64,000 nucleotides of DNA from Pararhizobium capsulatum DSM 1112. GTDB lineage: Bacteria > Pseudomonadota > Alphaproteobacteria > Rhizobiales > Rhizobiaceae. Below, piece by piece: positions 53,824-63,815 of this stretch. The stretch spans positions 641,001 to 705,000 of the forward strand of contig NZ_JAUSVF010000001.1 of assembly GCF_030814475.1 (NCBI RefSeq), written 5' to 3'. The number at the start of each line of letters is the position of its first letter. Position 1 is the first letter of the stretch. The notes below the pieces were generated by a model that saw only the letters and a program-made list of their open reading frames with translations, ran no database searches and had not been told where the DNA came from. The translations under genes were made by a program, and so were the position numbers.

Positions 53824-55452
53824 TCAGTGCATATCCATCTGCTGCTTGTAACGCTCGTAGTCGTAGGGAAGTATGGTCTGGCGTTCGATCATGCGGTGCA
53901 CGTAAGGCGCAGTCGCTCCGCGATGCAGCGCGAGCAATTGCTCGCCAATCGCCGCGTCGGCCTGCGTGCGCCGTTGGTTGTGGCGCACATATTCCACCCA
54001 GGTCGGCACATGGTAGGTCTCGGTCCAGACATTCGGCTTTTCGAGATCGCGCATCAGCGCCCATTGCCCGGCCCCGTCGCGAATGCGGATGCGCCGCCGC
54101 TCGGCCATGACGGTCAGGAATGTCGATACATCCTCGTCGGCAATGTCGTAGTCGATCATCACCACGATAGGCCCGCTTCGCGGCTTGAGGTCGAGCTTCA
54201 GCAGCGGCTCGGAAAAACTGTTGAGCGGATCGAGATTGAGCGATTCGAACTGCGGCAGGGAAAGCGCAAAACCGATAGCAGCACCGACCACCATCAGGAA
54301 TGCCGAACAGAGCAGAGCAAATTCCGCGCCATAATTCTCTGCCGTCAGACCCCAGATCCAGCTGCCGAATGCCATGCCGCCAAAAGTGGTCGTCTGATAG
54401 AGCGACAGCGCCCGTCCGACGACCCAGCGCGGCGTCGAAAGCTGTACGGTCGTGTTGAAGAGCGACAGTGCCAGAACCCAGCCGGCACCGGAGCCGAGCA
54501 GGGCAACGCTGGTCAGCGCGCCATTGGTGCTCATCGCCGTGATGATGCTCGATACGGCAAAGACAGCAAAGGCGATGCGCACGATCATCTCGCTCGACAT
54601 CCGCTCGCGCAGACGGGCACTGAGCAGCGCTCCGCCGATCGCACCGACGCCGAAGGCGCCGAGCAGGATGCCGTAAGTCAACGGACCGCCAGCGACCAGA
54701 TCGCGAGCGACAAGCGGCAGAAGCGCCAGGATCGCACTTGCGGAGAGACCGAAAACGAAGCTCCTGAGCAGAACCTTCAGGATATTGGGAGACATCGCCA
54801 CATAGCGCAGGCCGGCCGAGATCGCCCGCCCGAGCGATTCGCGCGGCAAGGTCGGCAGAGCCTCGTCTCGCTGCCAGCGAGTCAGGGCAAAGATCAACGC
54901 AAAATAACTCAGCGCATTGACGGCAAAGGCGGCGGCTGCGCCCGCGGCAGCAACGATCGCGCCGCCGATCGCAGGGCCGACGGAGCGGGTGATGTTGAAG
55001 CCCATGCTGTTCAGCGCCACGGCTCCCGGCAAATCCTCCCGCGGCACCATGTCGCCGACCGAGGCCTGCCAGGCGGGATTGTTGAGCGCCGTGCCGCAGC
55101 CGATCAGGAAGGTGAAAAGCAGCAGCGACCAGGGGGTCAATACGCCCATCCAGGCACAGACGGTCAGTGCAACCGACACGACGAGCATGAAGCTCTGGGC
55201 GGTGAGCATAATGCGGCGACGGTCAAAATTGTCGGCGAGCGCACCCGAAACCAGCGAGAACAGCATGATCGGCAGCGTGGTCGAGGCCTGCACGAGGGCG
55301 ATGATGTCGGCCGACTTGGAAAGCGTGGTCATCATCCAGGCCGCGCCAACCGCCTGGACGAGACCGCCGAAATTCGAGGCGAGGCTGGCGATCCAGATGG
55401 TTCGGAATATCTGGTGCCGGAAGGGTGCGAGCGGCGAGAGTCGAGACGGCAC
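53824..55452 (-). CDS. MFS exporter with C-terminal cytoplasmic domain (MFS_3 type)
   Basis: 542 residues. Twelve transmembrane helices typical of enterobactin-exporter-like MFS proteins (NFGGLVQAVGAAWMMTTLS, GALADNFDRRRIML, NITRSVGPAIGGAIV). About 130 C-terminal residues form a soluble ferredoxin-like domain (VVMIDYDIADEDVSTFLTVM, GAGQWALMRDLEKP) that is a known addition in this subfamily. Substrate unknown. Transcribed alone, upstream region shared with the divergent rimP operon. Confidence 0.9.
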   Translation of the reverse strand: MPSRLSPLAPFRHQIFRTIWIASLASNFGGLVQAVGAAWMMTTLSKSADIIALVQASTTLPIMLFSLVSGALADNFDRRRIMLTAQSFMLVVSVALTVCAWMGVLTPWSLLLFTFLIGCGTALNNPAWQASVGDMVPREDLPGAVALNSMGFNITRSVGPAIGGAIVAAAGAAAAFAVNALSYFALIFALTRWQRDEALPTLPRESLGRAISAGLRYVAMSPNILKVLLRSFVFGLSASAILALLPLVARDLVAGGPLTYGILLGAFGVGAIGGALLSARLRERMSSEMIVRIAFAVFAVSSIITAMSTNGALTSVALLGSGAGWVLALSLFNTTVQLSTPRWVVGRALSLYQTTTFGGMAFGSWIWGLTAENYGAEFALLCSAFLMVVGAAIGFALSLPQFESLNLDPLNSFSEPLLKLDLKPRSGPIVVMIDYDIADEDVSTFLTVMAERRRIRIRDGAGQWALMRDLEKPNVWTETYHVPTWVEYVRHNQRRTQADAAIGEQLLALHRGATAPYVHRMIERQTILPYDYERYKQQMDMH

Positions 55453-55655
55453 GGCGTATCCTGCTTTCTATCGGGTGACCGGAAGGAAACTAGAAAAGGA
55501 TTAGCGCGAGACAACCGGGAGTGCCATCGTGAACGGCAGGATTTCGCGGTAACAAGTGACCTAAATCACCAACCCGATCCAGCTTTACCCGAGATAACTT
55601 GCATTTGCCGATGATGAAGCGTATATGACGCTCAAATTCTTGATCGGTTGATGAA

Positions 55656-55685
55656 GAGTGGGCCCGTCAGGACCCGCTCTTTTTT
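55656..55685 (+). terminator. Terminator-like hairpin in the rimP leader
   Basis: GC-rich stem GAGTGGG / CCCGCTC with small internal irregularity, loop around CGTCA, followed by six T, 27 bases before the rimP start. No gene ends just upstream on this strand, so it may be an attenuator or antiterminator target for the operon. Confidence 0.65.
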
Positions 55686-55711
55686 ATTACCGATGGTACG
55701 GGAGAGCATCG

Positions 55712-56344
55712 TTGTCCGACACTACGCCGGCCGCATCTGAGCAGGAACCGCGTCTCGTCATCGAGACCGGCGTTGACCTGCGCGTCGCCGAAATCATCGA
55801 GCCCGTCATTGTTCCCATGGGCTACCAGCTGGTGCGCGTGCGCCTGTCTTCGCAGAATGGCGCGACGCTGCAGATCATGGCTGAACGCACCGACGGCACC
55901 ATGACCGTGGAAGATTGTGAAGCAATCTCGACCGCGATTTCGCCGGTTCTCGATGTGGAAGACCCGATCGACAAGCAATATCATCTGGAAGTGTCGTCGC
56001 CGGGCATCGACCGGCCGATGGTGCGTAAGTCCGATTTCGGTCGCTGGGTCGGCCATCTGGTCAAGCTGGAAACGTCGATCCTGGTCGAGAGCCGCAAGCG
56101 TTTCCGCGGCAAGATCACCGACGCTGACGAAGAGGGCTTCACCATCGAGCGCGACCAGCCAGCCTATGGCGAGGAACCGGTCGTCAAGATCCCGTTCACG
56201 GCACTTGCCGAAGCGCGGTTGATTCTGACGGACGATCTGATCCGCGACGCTCTGACCGCGGACAAGAAGGCCAAGGCTGCCCAGGCCGCACAAGGGATCG
56301 CGGCCAACGAAAACTTCGAAGACGAAGATTCGCCGATCAACTGA
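55712..56344 (+). CDS. rimP: Ribosome maturation factor RimP
   Basis: 210 residues from a TTG start at 55712 (GGGAG seven bases upstream); this matches the family N-terminus and avoids the hairpin region. Conserved [42 protein letters not shown] and EDSPI tail. It helps assemble the 30S subunit. First gene of rimP-nusA-ylxR-infB. Confidence 0.95.
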   Translation: MSDTTPAASEQEPRLVIETGVDLRVAEIIEPVIVPMGYQLVRVRLSSQNGATLQIMAERTDGTMTVEDCEAISTAISPVLDVEDPIDKQYHLEVSSPGIDRPMVRKSDFGRWVGHLVKLETSILVESRKRFRGKITDADEEGFTIERDQPAYGEEPVVKIPFTALAEARLILTDDLIRDALTADKKAKAAQAAQGIAANENFEDEDSPIN

Positions 56345-56409
56345 GTTTATGAGTTCAAGAGCGCGGGACGCCTCCACAGAGGCCCCGGCAATCAGACGGA
56401 GACTTTAAC

Positions 56410-58020
56410 ATGGCAGTGAGTGCTAACCGGCTCGAACTTCTGCAAATCGCGGATGCCGTCGCGCGCGAAAAAGTGATCGACCGCGAAATCGTTCTGGCCG
56501 CCATGGCCGATGCGATCCAGAAAGCGGCCCGCTCGCGCTACGGTTCGGAGAGCAACATCCGCGCCGACATCAATTCCAAAACCGGCGAAATCCGGCTTCA
56601 GCGTCTGCTCGAAGTCGTCGAGGTCGCTGAGGATTACTCGACGCAGATCCCGCTTGAGCTGGCCCGTGACCGCAACCCGGATGCCAAGCTCGGCGATTTC
56701 ATCGCCGATCCGCTGCCGCCGATGGATTTCGGCCGCATCGCCGCCCAGTCGGCCAAGCAGGTCATCGTCCAGAAGGTGCGCGAAGCAGAGCGTGACCGCC
56801 AGTTCGACGAGTTCAAGGATCGCATCGGCGAAATCGTCAACGGCACGGTCAAGCGCGTCGAATACGGCAACGTCATCGTCGATCTCGGCCGGGGCGAAGG
56901 TATCATTCGCCGCGACGAAATGATCCCGCGCGAAAACATGCGCTACGGCGATCGCGTCCGTGCATACGTCTATGATGTCCGTCGCGAACAGCGCGGGCCC
57001 CAGATCTTCCTGTCGCGTACCCATCCGCAGTTCATGGTGAAGCTCTTCACCATGGAAGTCCCGGAAATCTACGACGGCATCATCCAGATCCGCTCGGTCG
57101 CCCGCGATCCGGGTTCGCGCGCCAAGATCGCCGTGATCTCGAACGATTCATCGATCGATCCGGTCGGCGCCTGCGTCGGTATGCGCGGCTCGCGCGTTCA
57201 GGCCGTCGTCGGCGAGCTGCAGGGCGAAAAGATCGACATCATTCCGTGGTCGCAGGATCCGGCGTCGTTCATCGTCAATGCACTGCAGCCGGCGGAAGTC
57301 GCCAAGGTCGTTCTCGACGAGGATGCGGAGCGCATTGAAGTCGTCGTTCCGGACGAACAGCTGTCGCTGGCCATCGGCCGTCGCGGCCAGAACGTTCGCC
57401 TGGCCTCGCAGCTCACCGGCTGGGACATCGACATCATGACGGAAGCGGAAGAATCCGAGCGCCGCCAGAAGGAATTCAACGAGCGCACCGCCCTCTTCAT
57501 GGACGCGCTCGATGTCGACGAGATGGTCGGCCAGGTTCTGGCTTCGGAAGGCTTCGCGGCCGTCGAGGAACTGGCCTATGTCGATCTCGACGAAATCGCC
57601 TCGATCGATGGTTTCGACGAGGACACGGCAAGCGAGCTCCAGACCCGCGCTCGCGAGTACCTGGAAAAGCTCGAAGGCGAAATGGATGCCAAGCGCAAGG
57701 AACTCGGCGTTGCCGACGAGCTGCGCACCATCGACGGCATGACCGGCCAGATGCTGGTCGCGCTCGGCGAAGACGGCATCAAGACGATGGAAGATTTTGC
57801 AGGCTGCGCTGCTGACGATCTCGTCGGCTGGTCGGAGCGCAAGAACGGCGAGACCAAGCGCTTCGAGGGCCTGTTCTCCAAGTTCGAGCTTTCGCGCACG
57901 GAAGCCGAGCGCATGGTTCTCCAGGCCCGTCTCGCTGCTGGCTGGATCACGGAAGAGGATCTGGTGCGCGAAGAAGCGGCCCTTGAAGAAACCGTCGAAG
58001 GCGCGGAAGAGGACGCATGA
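56410..58020 (+). CDS. nusA: Transcription termination/antitermination factor NusA
   Basis: 536 residues. N-terminal RNA polymerase-binding domain, S1 domain ([20 protein letters not shown]), two KH domains ([20 protein letters not shown] and [19 protein letters not shown]) and C-terminal helix-hairpin repeats ([20 protein letters not shown] and [16 protein letters not shown]). Binds RNA polymerase and controls pausing, termination and rRNA antitermination. Ends acidic. Confidence 0.97.
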   Translation: MAVSANRLELLQIADAVAREKVIDREIVLAAMADAIQKAARSRYGSESNIRADINSKTGEIRLQRLLEVVEVAEDYSTQIPLELARDRNPDAKLGDFIADPLPPMDFGRIAAQSAKQVIVQKVREAERDRQFDEFKDRIGEIVNGTVKRVEYGNVIVDLGRGEGIIRRDEMIPRENMRYGDRVRAYVYDVRREQRGPQIFLSRTHPQFMVKLFTMEVPEIYDGIIQIRSVARDPGSRAKIAVISNDSSIDPVGACVGMRGSRVQAVVGELQGEKIDIIPWSQDPASFIVNALQPAEVAKVVLDEDAERIEVVVPDEQLSLAIGRRGQNVRLASQLTGWDIDIMTEAEESERRQKEFNERTALFMDALDVDEMVGQVLASEGFAAVEELAYVDLDEIASIDGFDEDTASELQTRAREYLEKLEGEMDAKRKELGVADELRTIDGMTGQMLVALGEDGIKTMEDFAGCAADDLVGWSERKNGETKRFEGLFSKFELSRTEAERMVLQARLAAGWITEEDLVREEAALEETVEGAEEDA

Positions 58021-58050
58021 GCGCGTCCTCCTTTGTGACCGGGGCATCCC

Positions 58051-58743
58051 ATGTTGCCTGAAGACAACGAACCCGCCGGCGATATCGGCGGGGATGCGGA
58101 AGGCGGCGAGATCAATGGCCGCATGTGCATCGTAACGCGGCAGAGCGGATCGACAGACGATCTGATCCGCTTCGTCGCAGCGCCCGACGGGCGTGTGGTG
58201 ACCGATTTGAAGAAGCAGCTGCCCGGTCGCGGCTGCTGGGTGACAGCCGAACGGGCTGTCGTTGAAAAGGCAATCGCAAAGAAGCTCTTTGCGCGTGCAC
58301 TCAAGGCCGATGTCACGGCTGGACCGGAGCTTGCCGACGAGGTCGACAGGATACTGTCGGTCCAGCTCGCAGGCATGATGAACATGGCTCGCAAGGCGGC
58401 CCAGTTCGTCACCGGGGCTTCGAAGGTGGAGCAGGCCGTGCGCGGTCTGGCCGCAATCGCGACGTTTCATGCGGTTGATGCTGCAGCGGACGGCGTGCGC
58501 AAGATAGACCAGGCGCGCAAGGCGATGAGCTTTGTAGTGGCCGACGAACAGGAAATACCCTCCTTCCGCTTCCATACTGAGGCGGAAATGGAAGGGCTTT
58601 TGGCAAGTAATGCTTTTATCCATGCCGCGGCGCTTGCAGGGCAGGCGGGTGAGGGTGTAGTGAAGCGCGCAAACATGCTCGAACGTTATCGGGGAACCGT
58701 CCCGGACCGAGCCTCTGGCCCTGCGCGCCAGACGAGAACATGA
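58051..58743 (+). CDS. YlxR (DUF448)–L7Ae-like fusion, RNA-binding protein
   Basis: 230 residues. An N-terminal YlxR domain (MCIVTRQSGSTDDLIRFV, LPGRGCWV) is fused to an L7Ae-like RNA-binding domain (VDRILSVQLAGMMNMARKAA, VTGASKVEQAV), the usual alphaproteobacterial arrangement. It lies between nusA (30-base gap) and infB, where it probably has a role in RNA or nucleoid control. Confidence 0.92.
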   Translation: MLPEDNEPAGDIGGDAEGGEINGRMCIVTRQSGSTDDLIRFVAAPDGRVVTDLKKQLPGRGCWVTAERAVVEKAIAKKLFARALKADVTAGPELADEVDRILSVQLAGMMNMARKAAQFVTGASKVEQAVRGLAAIATFHAVDAAADGVRKIDQARKAMSFVVADEQEIPSFRFHTEAEMEGLLASNAFIHAAALAGQAGEGVVKRANMLERYRGTVPDRASGPARQTRT

Positions 58744-58844
58744 CGCGGGTCACCGGCCGAGCCCGGAGCCATCGCGAACGTAATTCGAGAGAACGACAGG
58801 GTCTGGTGATACGCATCCGGCCTTGATCTTAGGAACGGAACGGA

Positions 58845-61523
58845 ATGACCGACAACAACGACGACAAGACATTCGGCAAGAAGACGCTGACCCTGCGGCC
58901 CTCGGGCGTAAACCAGGGAACGGTCCGCCAGGACATGGGGCGCGGCCGAACCAAGGCTGTCGTAGTAGAAACCCGCAAACGCCGGCCGCATCGTCCCGAA
59001 GACGATAAGCCGGTGACGCCGATCACCCCGGTGGCGCGCGCGCCCGAGCCGCGTCCGGCTCCCGTTCAGCAGCAGCGCCCGACACCGGCGCCCCAGCAGC
59101 GGCCCGACAACAATCGTCCGCGCACCGGCGTGGTTCTTAACCAGCTTTCCGCTGGTGAGATCGACGCCCGCCGCCGCGCGCTGGCCGAAGCCCAGATCCG
59201 TGATGCCGAGGAAGCCAAGGTCCGCGCCGCCGAAGAGGTGCGCCGCGCCGCCGAGGAAGCCGAACGCCTGAAGCGCGAGCAGGAAGAAGCTGCACGCCGT
59301 GCCGCTGAGGAAGCCGCCCGTCCGGCCGCCGAACGCGAAGCCGAAAAGGCTGCCGCAGAAGCCAAGGCTGCAGCTGACGCGAAGGCCGCGGAAGAAGCCG
59401 CCGCCGCCGCTGCTGCAGCGCCAGCCGTTGTTGCACGCCGCAGTGACGAACAGCCGCGTCCGCAATCGGCCCGTCCGGGCGCTGCCGCACCGGCACCAGC
59501 CCTGCGTGGCCGCAAGCCGGAAGGCGAGGACGATGCCCGTCCGAACCGTGGCGCCGCGGCACCTGCTCGTGGCAAGGTTACCCGTCCGGAACCGGCCAAG
59601 GTTCCCGCCCGTCCGAAGACCGAAGACGAACGCCGCAAGGGCAAGCTGACGCTGACTGCCGCTCTCGACGACGAGGGCAGCTCGCGTGGCCGCTCCATGG
59701 CTGCGATGCGTCGCCGCCAGGAGAAGTTCCGCCGCAGCCAGATGCAGGAAACTCGCGAAAAGGTCATTCGCGAAGTCATCCTGCCGGAAACCATCACCAT
59801 TCAGGAACTGTCGCAGCGCATGTCCGAACGCGCCGTCGATGTCATCAAGTACCTGATGAAGGAAGGCCAGATGATGAAGCCGGGCGACGTCATCGACGCC
59901 GATCTGGCTGAACTGATTGCCAGCGAATTCGGCCACACGGTCAAGCGCGTCTCGGAATCCGATGTTGAAGAAGGCATCTTCGACGTTAAGGACGACGAAG
60001 GCGAAATGCAGTCGCGTCCGCCGATCGTCACGATCATGGGTCACGTCGACCACGGCAAGACCTCGCTGCTTGATGCGATCAGAAAGACCAATGTGGTTTC
60101 CGGTGAAGCGGGTGGCATCACCCAGCACATCGGCGCCTATCAGGTCGAGCACAACGGCCACAAGATCACCTTCATCGACACCCCCGGCCACGCCGCGTTC
60201 ACCGCGATGCGTGCCCGTGGCGCCCAGGCGACCGACATTGCGATCCTTGTGGTTGCCGCCGATGACAGTGTCATGCCGCAGACGATCGAATCCATCGCCC
60301 ATGCAAAGGCGGCCGGCGTTCCGATCATCGTGGCGATCAACAAGATCGACAAGCATGAAGCCGATCCGCAGAAGGTGCGCAACCAGCTGCTCCAGCACGA
60401 CGTCTTCGTCGAAACCATGGGCGGTGAAGTTCTCGACGTCGAAGTTTCGGCCAAGAACCGCCTCAACCTCGACAAGCTGCTCGAAGCGGTCCTGCTGCAG
60501 GCCGAAATCCTCGACCTGAAGGCGGACACGAGCCGCACGGCCGAAGGTACGGTCATCGAAGCCCAGCTCGACCGCGGACGCGGTTCTGTGGCCACCGTGC
60601 TGGTCCAGAAGGGCACATTGAAGCCAGGCCAGATCATCGTTGCTGGCGATCAGTGGGGCCGTGTCCGCGCTCTCGTCAACGATCGTGGTGAGCACGTCAA
60701 GGAGGCTGGCCCGTCCATGCCGGTCGAGGTTCTCGGCTTGTCGGGTACGCCATCGGCGGGCGACCGTTTTGCCGTGGTTGAAAACGAAAGCCGCGCTCGC
60801 GAAATCTCCGAGTACCGCCAGCGTCTGGCGCGCGACAAGGCCGTTGCCCGTGCATCCGGCCAGCGCGGCTCGCTCGAGCAGATGATGAGCAAGCTGCAGA
60901 ACACCGGCTACAAGGAATTCCCGCTGCTTATCAAGGGCGACGTTCAGGGCTCGATCGAAGCCATCATCGGCGCTCTCGACAAGCTCGGGACAGACGAGGT
61001 TCGCGCCCGTATCGTTCATTCGGGTGCCGGTGGCATCACCGAGTCGGATATCTCGCTGGCCGAATCCTCGGATGCGGCGATCATCGGCTTCAACGTCCGC
61101 GCCAACGCGCAGGCACGGGCAGCAGCCGAGCGTGCCGGCATCGAGATCCGCTACTACAACATCATCTACGATCTGGTGGATGACGTGAAGTCGGCGATGT
61201 CGGGTCTGTTGTCGCCGGAACGTCGCGAAACCTTCCTCGGCAATGCCGAAATCCTGGAAGTGTTCAACATCACCAAGACCGGCAAGGTCGCGGGTTGCCG
61301 TGTCGTCGAAGGCAAGGTCGAACGTGGTGCCGGTGTCCGCCTGGTGCGCGACAACGTCGTCATCCACGAAGGCAAGCTCAAGACCCTCAAGCGCTTCAAG
61401 GACGAAGTCTCCGAAGTGCCGGTGGGCCAGGAATGCGGCATGGCCTTCGAAAACTACGAAGACATCCGCGCCGGAGACACGATCGAGTGCTTCCGCGTCG
61501 AACACATCACCCGCACGCTGTAA
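58845..61523 (+). CDS. infB: Translation initiation factor IF-2
   Basis: 892 residues. A long Ala/Glu/Arg-rich N-terminal region with coiled coil (about 90-200) and an IF2_N domain ([20 protein letters not shown]) precede the G domain with GHVDHGKT near 399, DTPGHAAF and NKID, then domains II-IV ending [17 protein letters not shown]. It places initiator tRNA on the ribosome. GGAACGGA lies before the ATG. Last gene of the rimP operon; a strong hairpin terminator follows. Confidence 0.98.
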   Translation: MTDNNDDKTFGKKTLTLRPSGVNQGTVRQDMGRGRTKAVVVETRKRRPHRPEDDKPVTPITPVARAPEPRPAPVQQQRPTPAPQQRPDNNRPRTGVVLNQLSAGEIDARRRALAEAQIRDAEEAKVRAAEEVRRAAEEAERLKREQEEAARRAAEEAARPAAEREAEKAAAEAKAAADAKAAEEAAAAAAAAPAVVARRSDEQPRPQSARPGAAAPAPALRGRKPEGEDDARPNRGAAAPARGKVTRPEPAKVPARPKTEDERRKGKLTLTAALDDEGSSRGRSMAAMRRRQEKFRRSQMQETREKVIREVILPETITIQELSQRMSERAVDVIKYLMKEGQMMKPGDVIDADLAELIASEFGHTVKRVSESDVEEGIFDVKDDEGEMQSRPPIVTIMGHVDHGKTSLLDAIRKTNVVSGEAGGITQHIGAYQVEHNGHKITFIDTPGHAAFTAMRARGAQATDIAILVVAADDSVMPQTIESIAHAKAAGVPIIVAINKIDKHEADPQKVRNQLLQHDVFVETMGGEVLDVEVSAKNRLNLDKLLEAVLLQAEILDLKADTSRTAEGTVIEAQLDRGRGSVATVLVQKGTLKPGQIIVAGDQWGRVRALVNDRGEHVKEAGPSMPVEVLGLSGTPSAGDRFAVVENESRAREISEYRQRLARDKAVARASGQRGSLEQMMSKLQNTGYKEFPLLIKGDVQGSIEAIIGALDKLGTDEVRARIVHSGAGGITESDISLAESSDAAIIGFNVRANAQARAAAERAGIEIRYYNIIYDLVDDVKSAMSGLLSPERRETFLGNAEILEVFNITKTGKVAGCRVVEGKVERGAGVRLVRDNVVIHEGKLKTLKRFKDEVSEVPVGQECGMAFENYEDIRAGDTIECFRVEHITRTL

Positions 61524-62052
61524 GCGCCACGGGTTTGATGGATGCAAAAATGGCGGCCTCTCGGCCGCCATTTTTCGTTTGATGTTTTTTCGCTGGGGCT
61601 GATGAAATCTGCTTCCCGATCCTGGCGTCCACCGACTGTGCGTTCGAGCCGCGGATTGCGAAGAACAGGAAGATCGCAGCCCAGAGGATCGACTTTTCGG
61701 CGCCGCCGAGGCCTTCGCCCTGAACGACGCCATGGAAATAGACGGTCACCAGCAACACGATCATCGCGGCAAAGGATGCCGGGCGGGTGAAGAGGCCGAT
61801 GGCGACCAGAATGCCGCCGAAGAACTCAGTTGCGGCAAGAAGCGGCGACCAGAAGACGCCCGGATAGAAACCAAGCCCTTCTACCATGCCGACGGCGCCG
61901 AACGGGTTCATGATCTTGCCATAGCCATGGGTGACTAGCAGAACGCCCGCGACCACGCGCAGGATGGTTTCGGCGGTCGTGCCGAGCGGCAGATAGAGGC
62001 GGGCAAGGCTGGGCAGGATCGGTTGCGGACGGCTGGAAGAAATGTCGGTCAT
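61507..62052 (-). CDS. DoxX-family membrane protein
   Basis: 181 residues with four transmembrane helices: [54 protein letters not shown] and [14 protein letters not shown]. The motif [11 protein letters not shown] and the overall layout match DoxX/SURF4-like proteins linked to redox stress. The last ~30 residues are translated from the infB terminator and the end of infB in antisense, giving a convergent overlap of 17 bases; this tail is probably not functional and may reflect a lost stop codon. Confidence 0.85.
   Translation of the reverse strand: MTDISSSRPQPILPSLARLYLPLGTTAETILRVVAGVLLVTHGYGKIMNPFGAVGMVEGLGFYPGVFWSPLLAATEFFGGILVAIGLFTRPASFAAMIVLLVTVYFHGVVQGEGLGGAEKSILWAAIFLFFAIRGSNAQSVDARIGKQISSAPAKKHQTKNGGREAAIFASIKPVALTACG
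61549..61575 (+). terminator. Bidirectional terminator after infB
   Basis: Perfect 10-bp stem AATGGCGGCC / GGCCGCCATT, loop TCTC, five T on the plus side and A-rich on the left, 25 bases after infB. The minus-strand DoxX reading frame runs through it. Confidence 0.93.
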
Positions 62053-62170
62053 TGGGTTCCCCGAGGGTTGTTGCACTGCGGCATTCTGTTGCCGCGAATT
62101 CCGCCAAGGGCAACCGTCAGGGATTTGAAACTTGATAAATTTAGTTGACATTCCCGCGAGATGATCGTGC

Positions 62171-62226
62171 GCTTGTCGCTTGTCGCTTGTCGCTTGTCGC
62201 TTGTCGCTTGTCGCTTGTCGCTTGTC
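62171..62226. repeat. Tandem heptanucleotide repeat, eight copies
   Basis: GCTTGTC repeated eight times without error between the divergent DoxX and SelT-like genes. It lies 119 bases upstream of the DoxX start and 103 bases upstream of the SelT-like start. Copy number could change by slippage. Confidence 0.97.
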
Positions 62227-62328
62227 GCTCGAAAGGTTATTGGCAAGGCCATGCGCCTCTTGCGGGCGGAATGAGCTTTGCCATTTGCCGCAAGAACGGC
62301 AGCATGCCCATGAAAGGACATTCGAACG

Positions 62329-62610
62329 ATGAGCGACAAACCCCGCGTCACCATCCTCTACTGTACCCAGTGCAGCTGGCTCCTGCGGGCCGCGTGGATG
62401 GCCCAGGAACTGCTCTCGACCTTTTCCGATAGCTTGGGCGAAGTGGCGCTCATCCCCGGCACGGGTGGCAATTTTGAAATCCGCGTCAATGACGAACTTA
62501 TCTGGGAGCGCAAGCGTGACGGCGGCTTTCCGGGACCGAAGGAGCTGAAACAGCGGGTGCGTGACATCATCGAGCCCGAACGGGATCTCGGCCATACGGA
62601 CCGGACCTGA
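62329..62610 (+). CDS. SelT/SelW/SelH family thioredoxin-like protein (Rdx)
   Basis: 93 residues, AAAGGA upstream of the ATG at 62329. The N-terminal redox motif CTQC sits in VTILYCTQCSWLLRAAWMAQ, the family's CXXC (Cys in place of selenocysteine), followed by LIPGTGGNFEIRVNDELIWE and the FPGPKELKQRVRDII end. A redox role is expected. Followed six bases later by a YqaA-like membrane gene. Confidence 0.93.
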   Translation: MSDKPRVTILYCTQCSWLLRAAWMAQELLSTFSDSLGEVALIPGTGGNFEIRVNDELIWERKRDGGFPGPKELKQRVRDIIEPERDLGHTDRT

Positions 62611-62616
62611 TCGCGC

Positions 62617-63048
62617 GTGACAAGCACCCTCATTGGCGTCTTTGTCGCCTCGTTCCTGTCGGCGACGCTGTTGTTCGGCCTGTCCGAGGCAGCTCTGGTG
62701 CTTGCGGTGCAGGCAGGCGAGGTCCCGGTGACCGCGCTCTTCGTCGCTGCGACTATGGGCAATGTGCTCGGCGCGGTTCTCAATTTCCTCCTCGGCCGCT
62801 TCCTGATCCGTTTTGAAAGCCGCCGATGGTTCCCGCTTAATCCGAGAAACCGCGCAAAGGCCGAAGCGCTGTTTGCGCGCTACGGCCGCCCGGTGCTTCT
62901 GTTTTCCTTCCTCCCCGTCATCGGCGATCCGCTGACGCTTGTGGCCGGCCTGCTGCGAACGCCGCTTCCCGTCTTCCTTGCCTATGTGACGATTGGCAAG
63001 GCCGCCCGTTATGCTCTCATCCTCTGGGGCATCACTCTTCTCGGCTGA
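62617..63048 (+). CDS. YqaA/DedA-like small membrane protein
   Basis: 143 residues from a GTG at 62617. Four hydrophobic segments with the VTT-like features GNVLGAVLNFLLGR and FSFLPVIGDPLTLVAGLLR. Family members are thought to help membrane lipid or protein homeostasis. Likely co-transcribed with the Rdx-family gene. Ends four bases from the convergent BA14K gene. Confidence 0.88.
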   Translation: MTSTLIGVFVASFLSATLLFGLSEAALVLAVQAGEVPVTALFVAATMGNVLGAVLNFLLGRFLIRFESRRWFPLNPRNRAKAEALFARYGRPVLLFSFLPVIGDPLTLVAGLLRTPLPVFLAYVTIGKAARYALILWGITLLG

Positions 63049-63051
63049 TCC

Positions 63052-63477
63052 TCAGCGATAGGGAGAGTGGCAATATTTGTAGATGCCACCATAGGTCAGG
63101 AACCTGTTGGTCTGCGGATTGTAGGAGCGATAGCGCGCAAGGCACCACTCCACGTGCAGATTGGCCGCGTCACGATAGGCGGGTCGAGGCGTCACGTAAA
63201 CCTCGACGCCCGGTCGATAGTAGGGCCTGTAATACGGCCGGTAGGCGTAGGGTGCTGCATATGGTCGATAGGGTCTGTAGGGGCGGTATTCGTAGGGGCG
63301 ATAAGGCCGGTAGCCGGTGCCGTTCCATCCGCGATAATCGATCGTTTGAAGCGGGTTGGCTGCGGTTGTCTCAACGGCCGGTGCGGCAAGCGGCACCGCC
63401 TGTAGCCCTGCCGATGGCGTGATGATTGAAAGCGCGCTGAACACACTTCCAAATATGAAACTGCGATATCCCGACAT
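63052..63477 (-). CDS. BA14K-family secreted protein with Tyr-Arg-Pro repeats
   Basis: 141 residues from the ATG at 63477 (GGAGG seven bases upstream). N-terminal export signal (FIFGSVFSALSIITPSAG), then a low-complexity stretch of YRPY-type repeats (about 50-90), and the BA14K end region HVEWCLARYRSYNPQTNRFL with GGIYKYCHSPYR, in which two Cys probably pair. In Brucella the family is immunoreactive and linked to lectin-like activity; here a surface role is inferred. Confidence 0.88.
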   Translation of the reverse strand: MSGYRSFIFGSVFSALSIITPSAGLQAVPLAAPAVETTAANPLQTIDYRGWNGTGYRPYRPYEYRPYRPYRPYAAPYAYRPYYRPYYRPGVEVYVTPRPAYRDAANLHVEWCLARYRSYNPQTNRFLTYGGIYKYCHSPYR

Positions 63478-63815
63478 GCTGTTTCCTCCCGTCGAAGGCG
63501 GCATCGCCCGCATCGTATTGACATATGGCCGCAGTCTCGGTTCGCGACCCGCATCCACTGTGGTTTATCGGGCAGGTACGGCCGCGCGTGCAGCCCAATC
63601 TTTGACAACGATTAGAGCACAGATTTTATTCTGGGTATTCACGCGGTCGTGATGCCGCGCCGTCGGCCGCTTGCGTTCAGGAAATCGACGTTTCATAAAG
63701 TGATAGCATCACTCTGTTTTGATTACCCCGCAAGCGGCCCGACTTTCCATCGCTGCCCAAAGCCGTAGTTTATCTTTTTCTTTGCCATTCCTGTTTGACG
63801 ACGAGGATACATCTC
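63478..63815. other. Divergent promoter region (338 bp)
   Basis: Between the BA14K gene and the phosphohexomutase gene. It holds an inverted repeat AGTGAT-AGC-ATCACT (63699-63713) that could be an operator, about 100 bases before the mutase start. No coding sequence is evident. Confidence 0.45.

Noticed and set aside
53719..55614. Open plus-strand frame of about 630 codons opposite the MFS gene.
   Set aside because: Low-complexity Arg/Gln/His-rich composition typical of an antisense shadow, while the minus strand encodes a clear transporter.
58686..61733. Open minus-strand frame of about 1015 codons opposite infB.
   Set aside because: Shadow of infB caused by codon bias; the sense protein is unambiguous IF-2 and the antisense sequence has no recognisable domain.
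62171..62226. Tandem heptamers considered as a CRISPR array; the 285-bp RTX repeats at 17892-20456 were considered too.
   Set aside because: Neither has unique spacers between repeats, and there are no cas genes.
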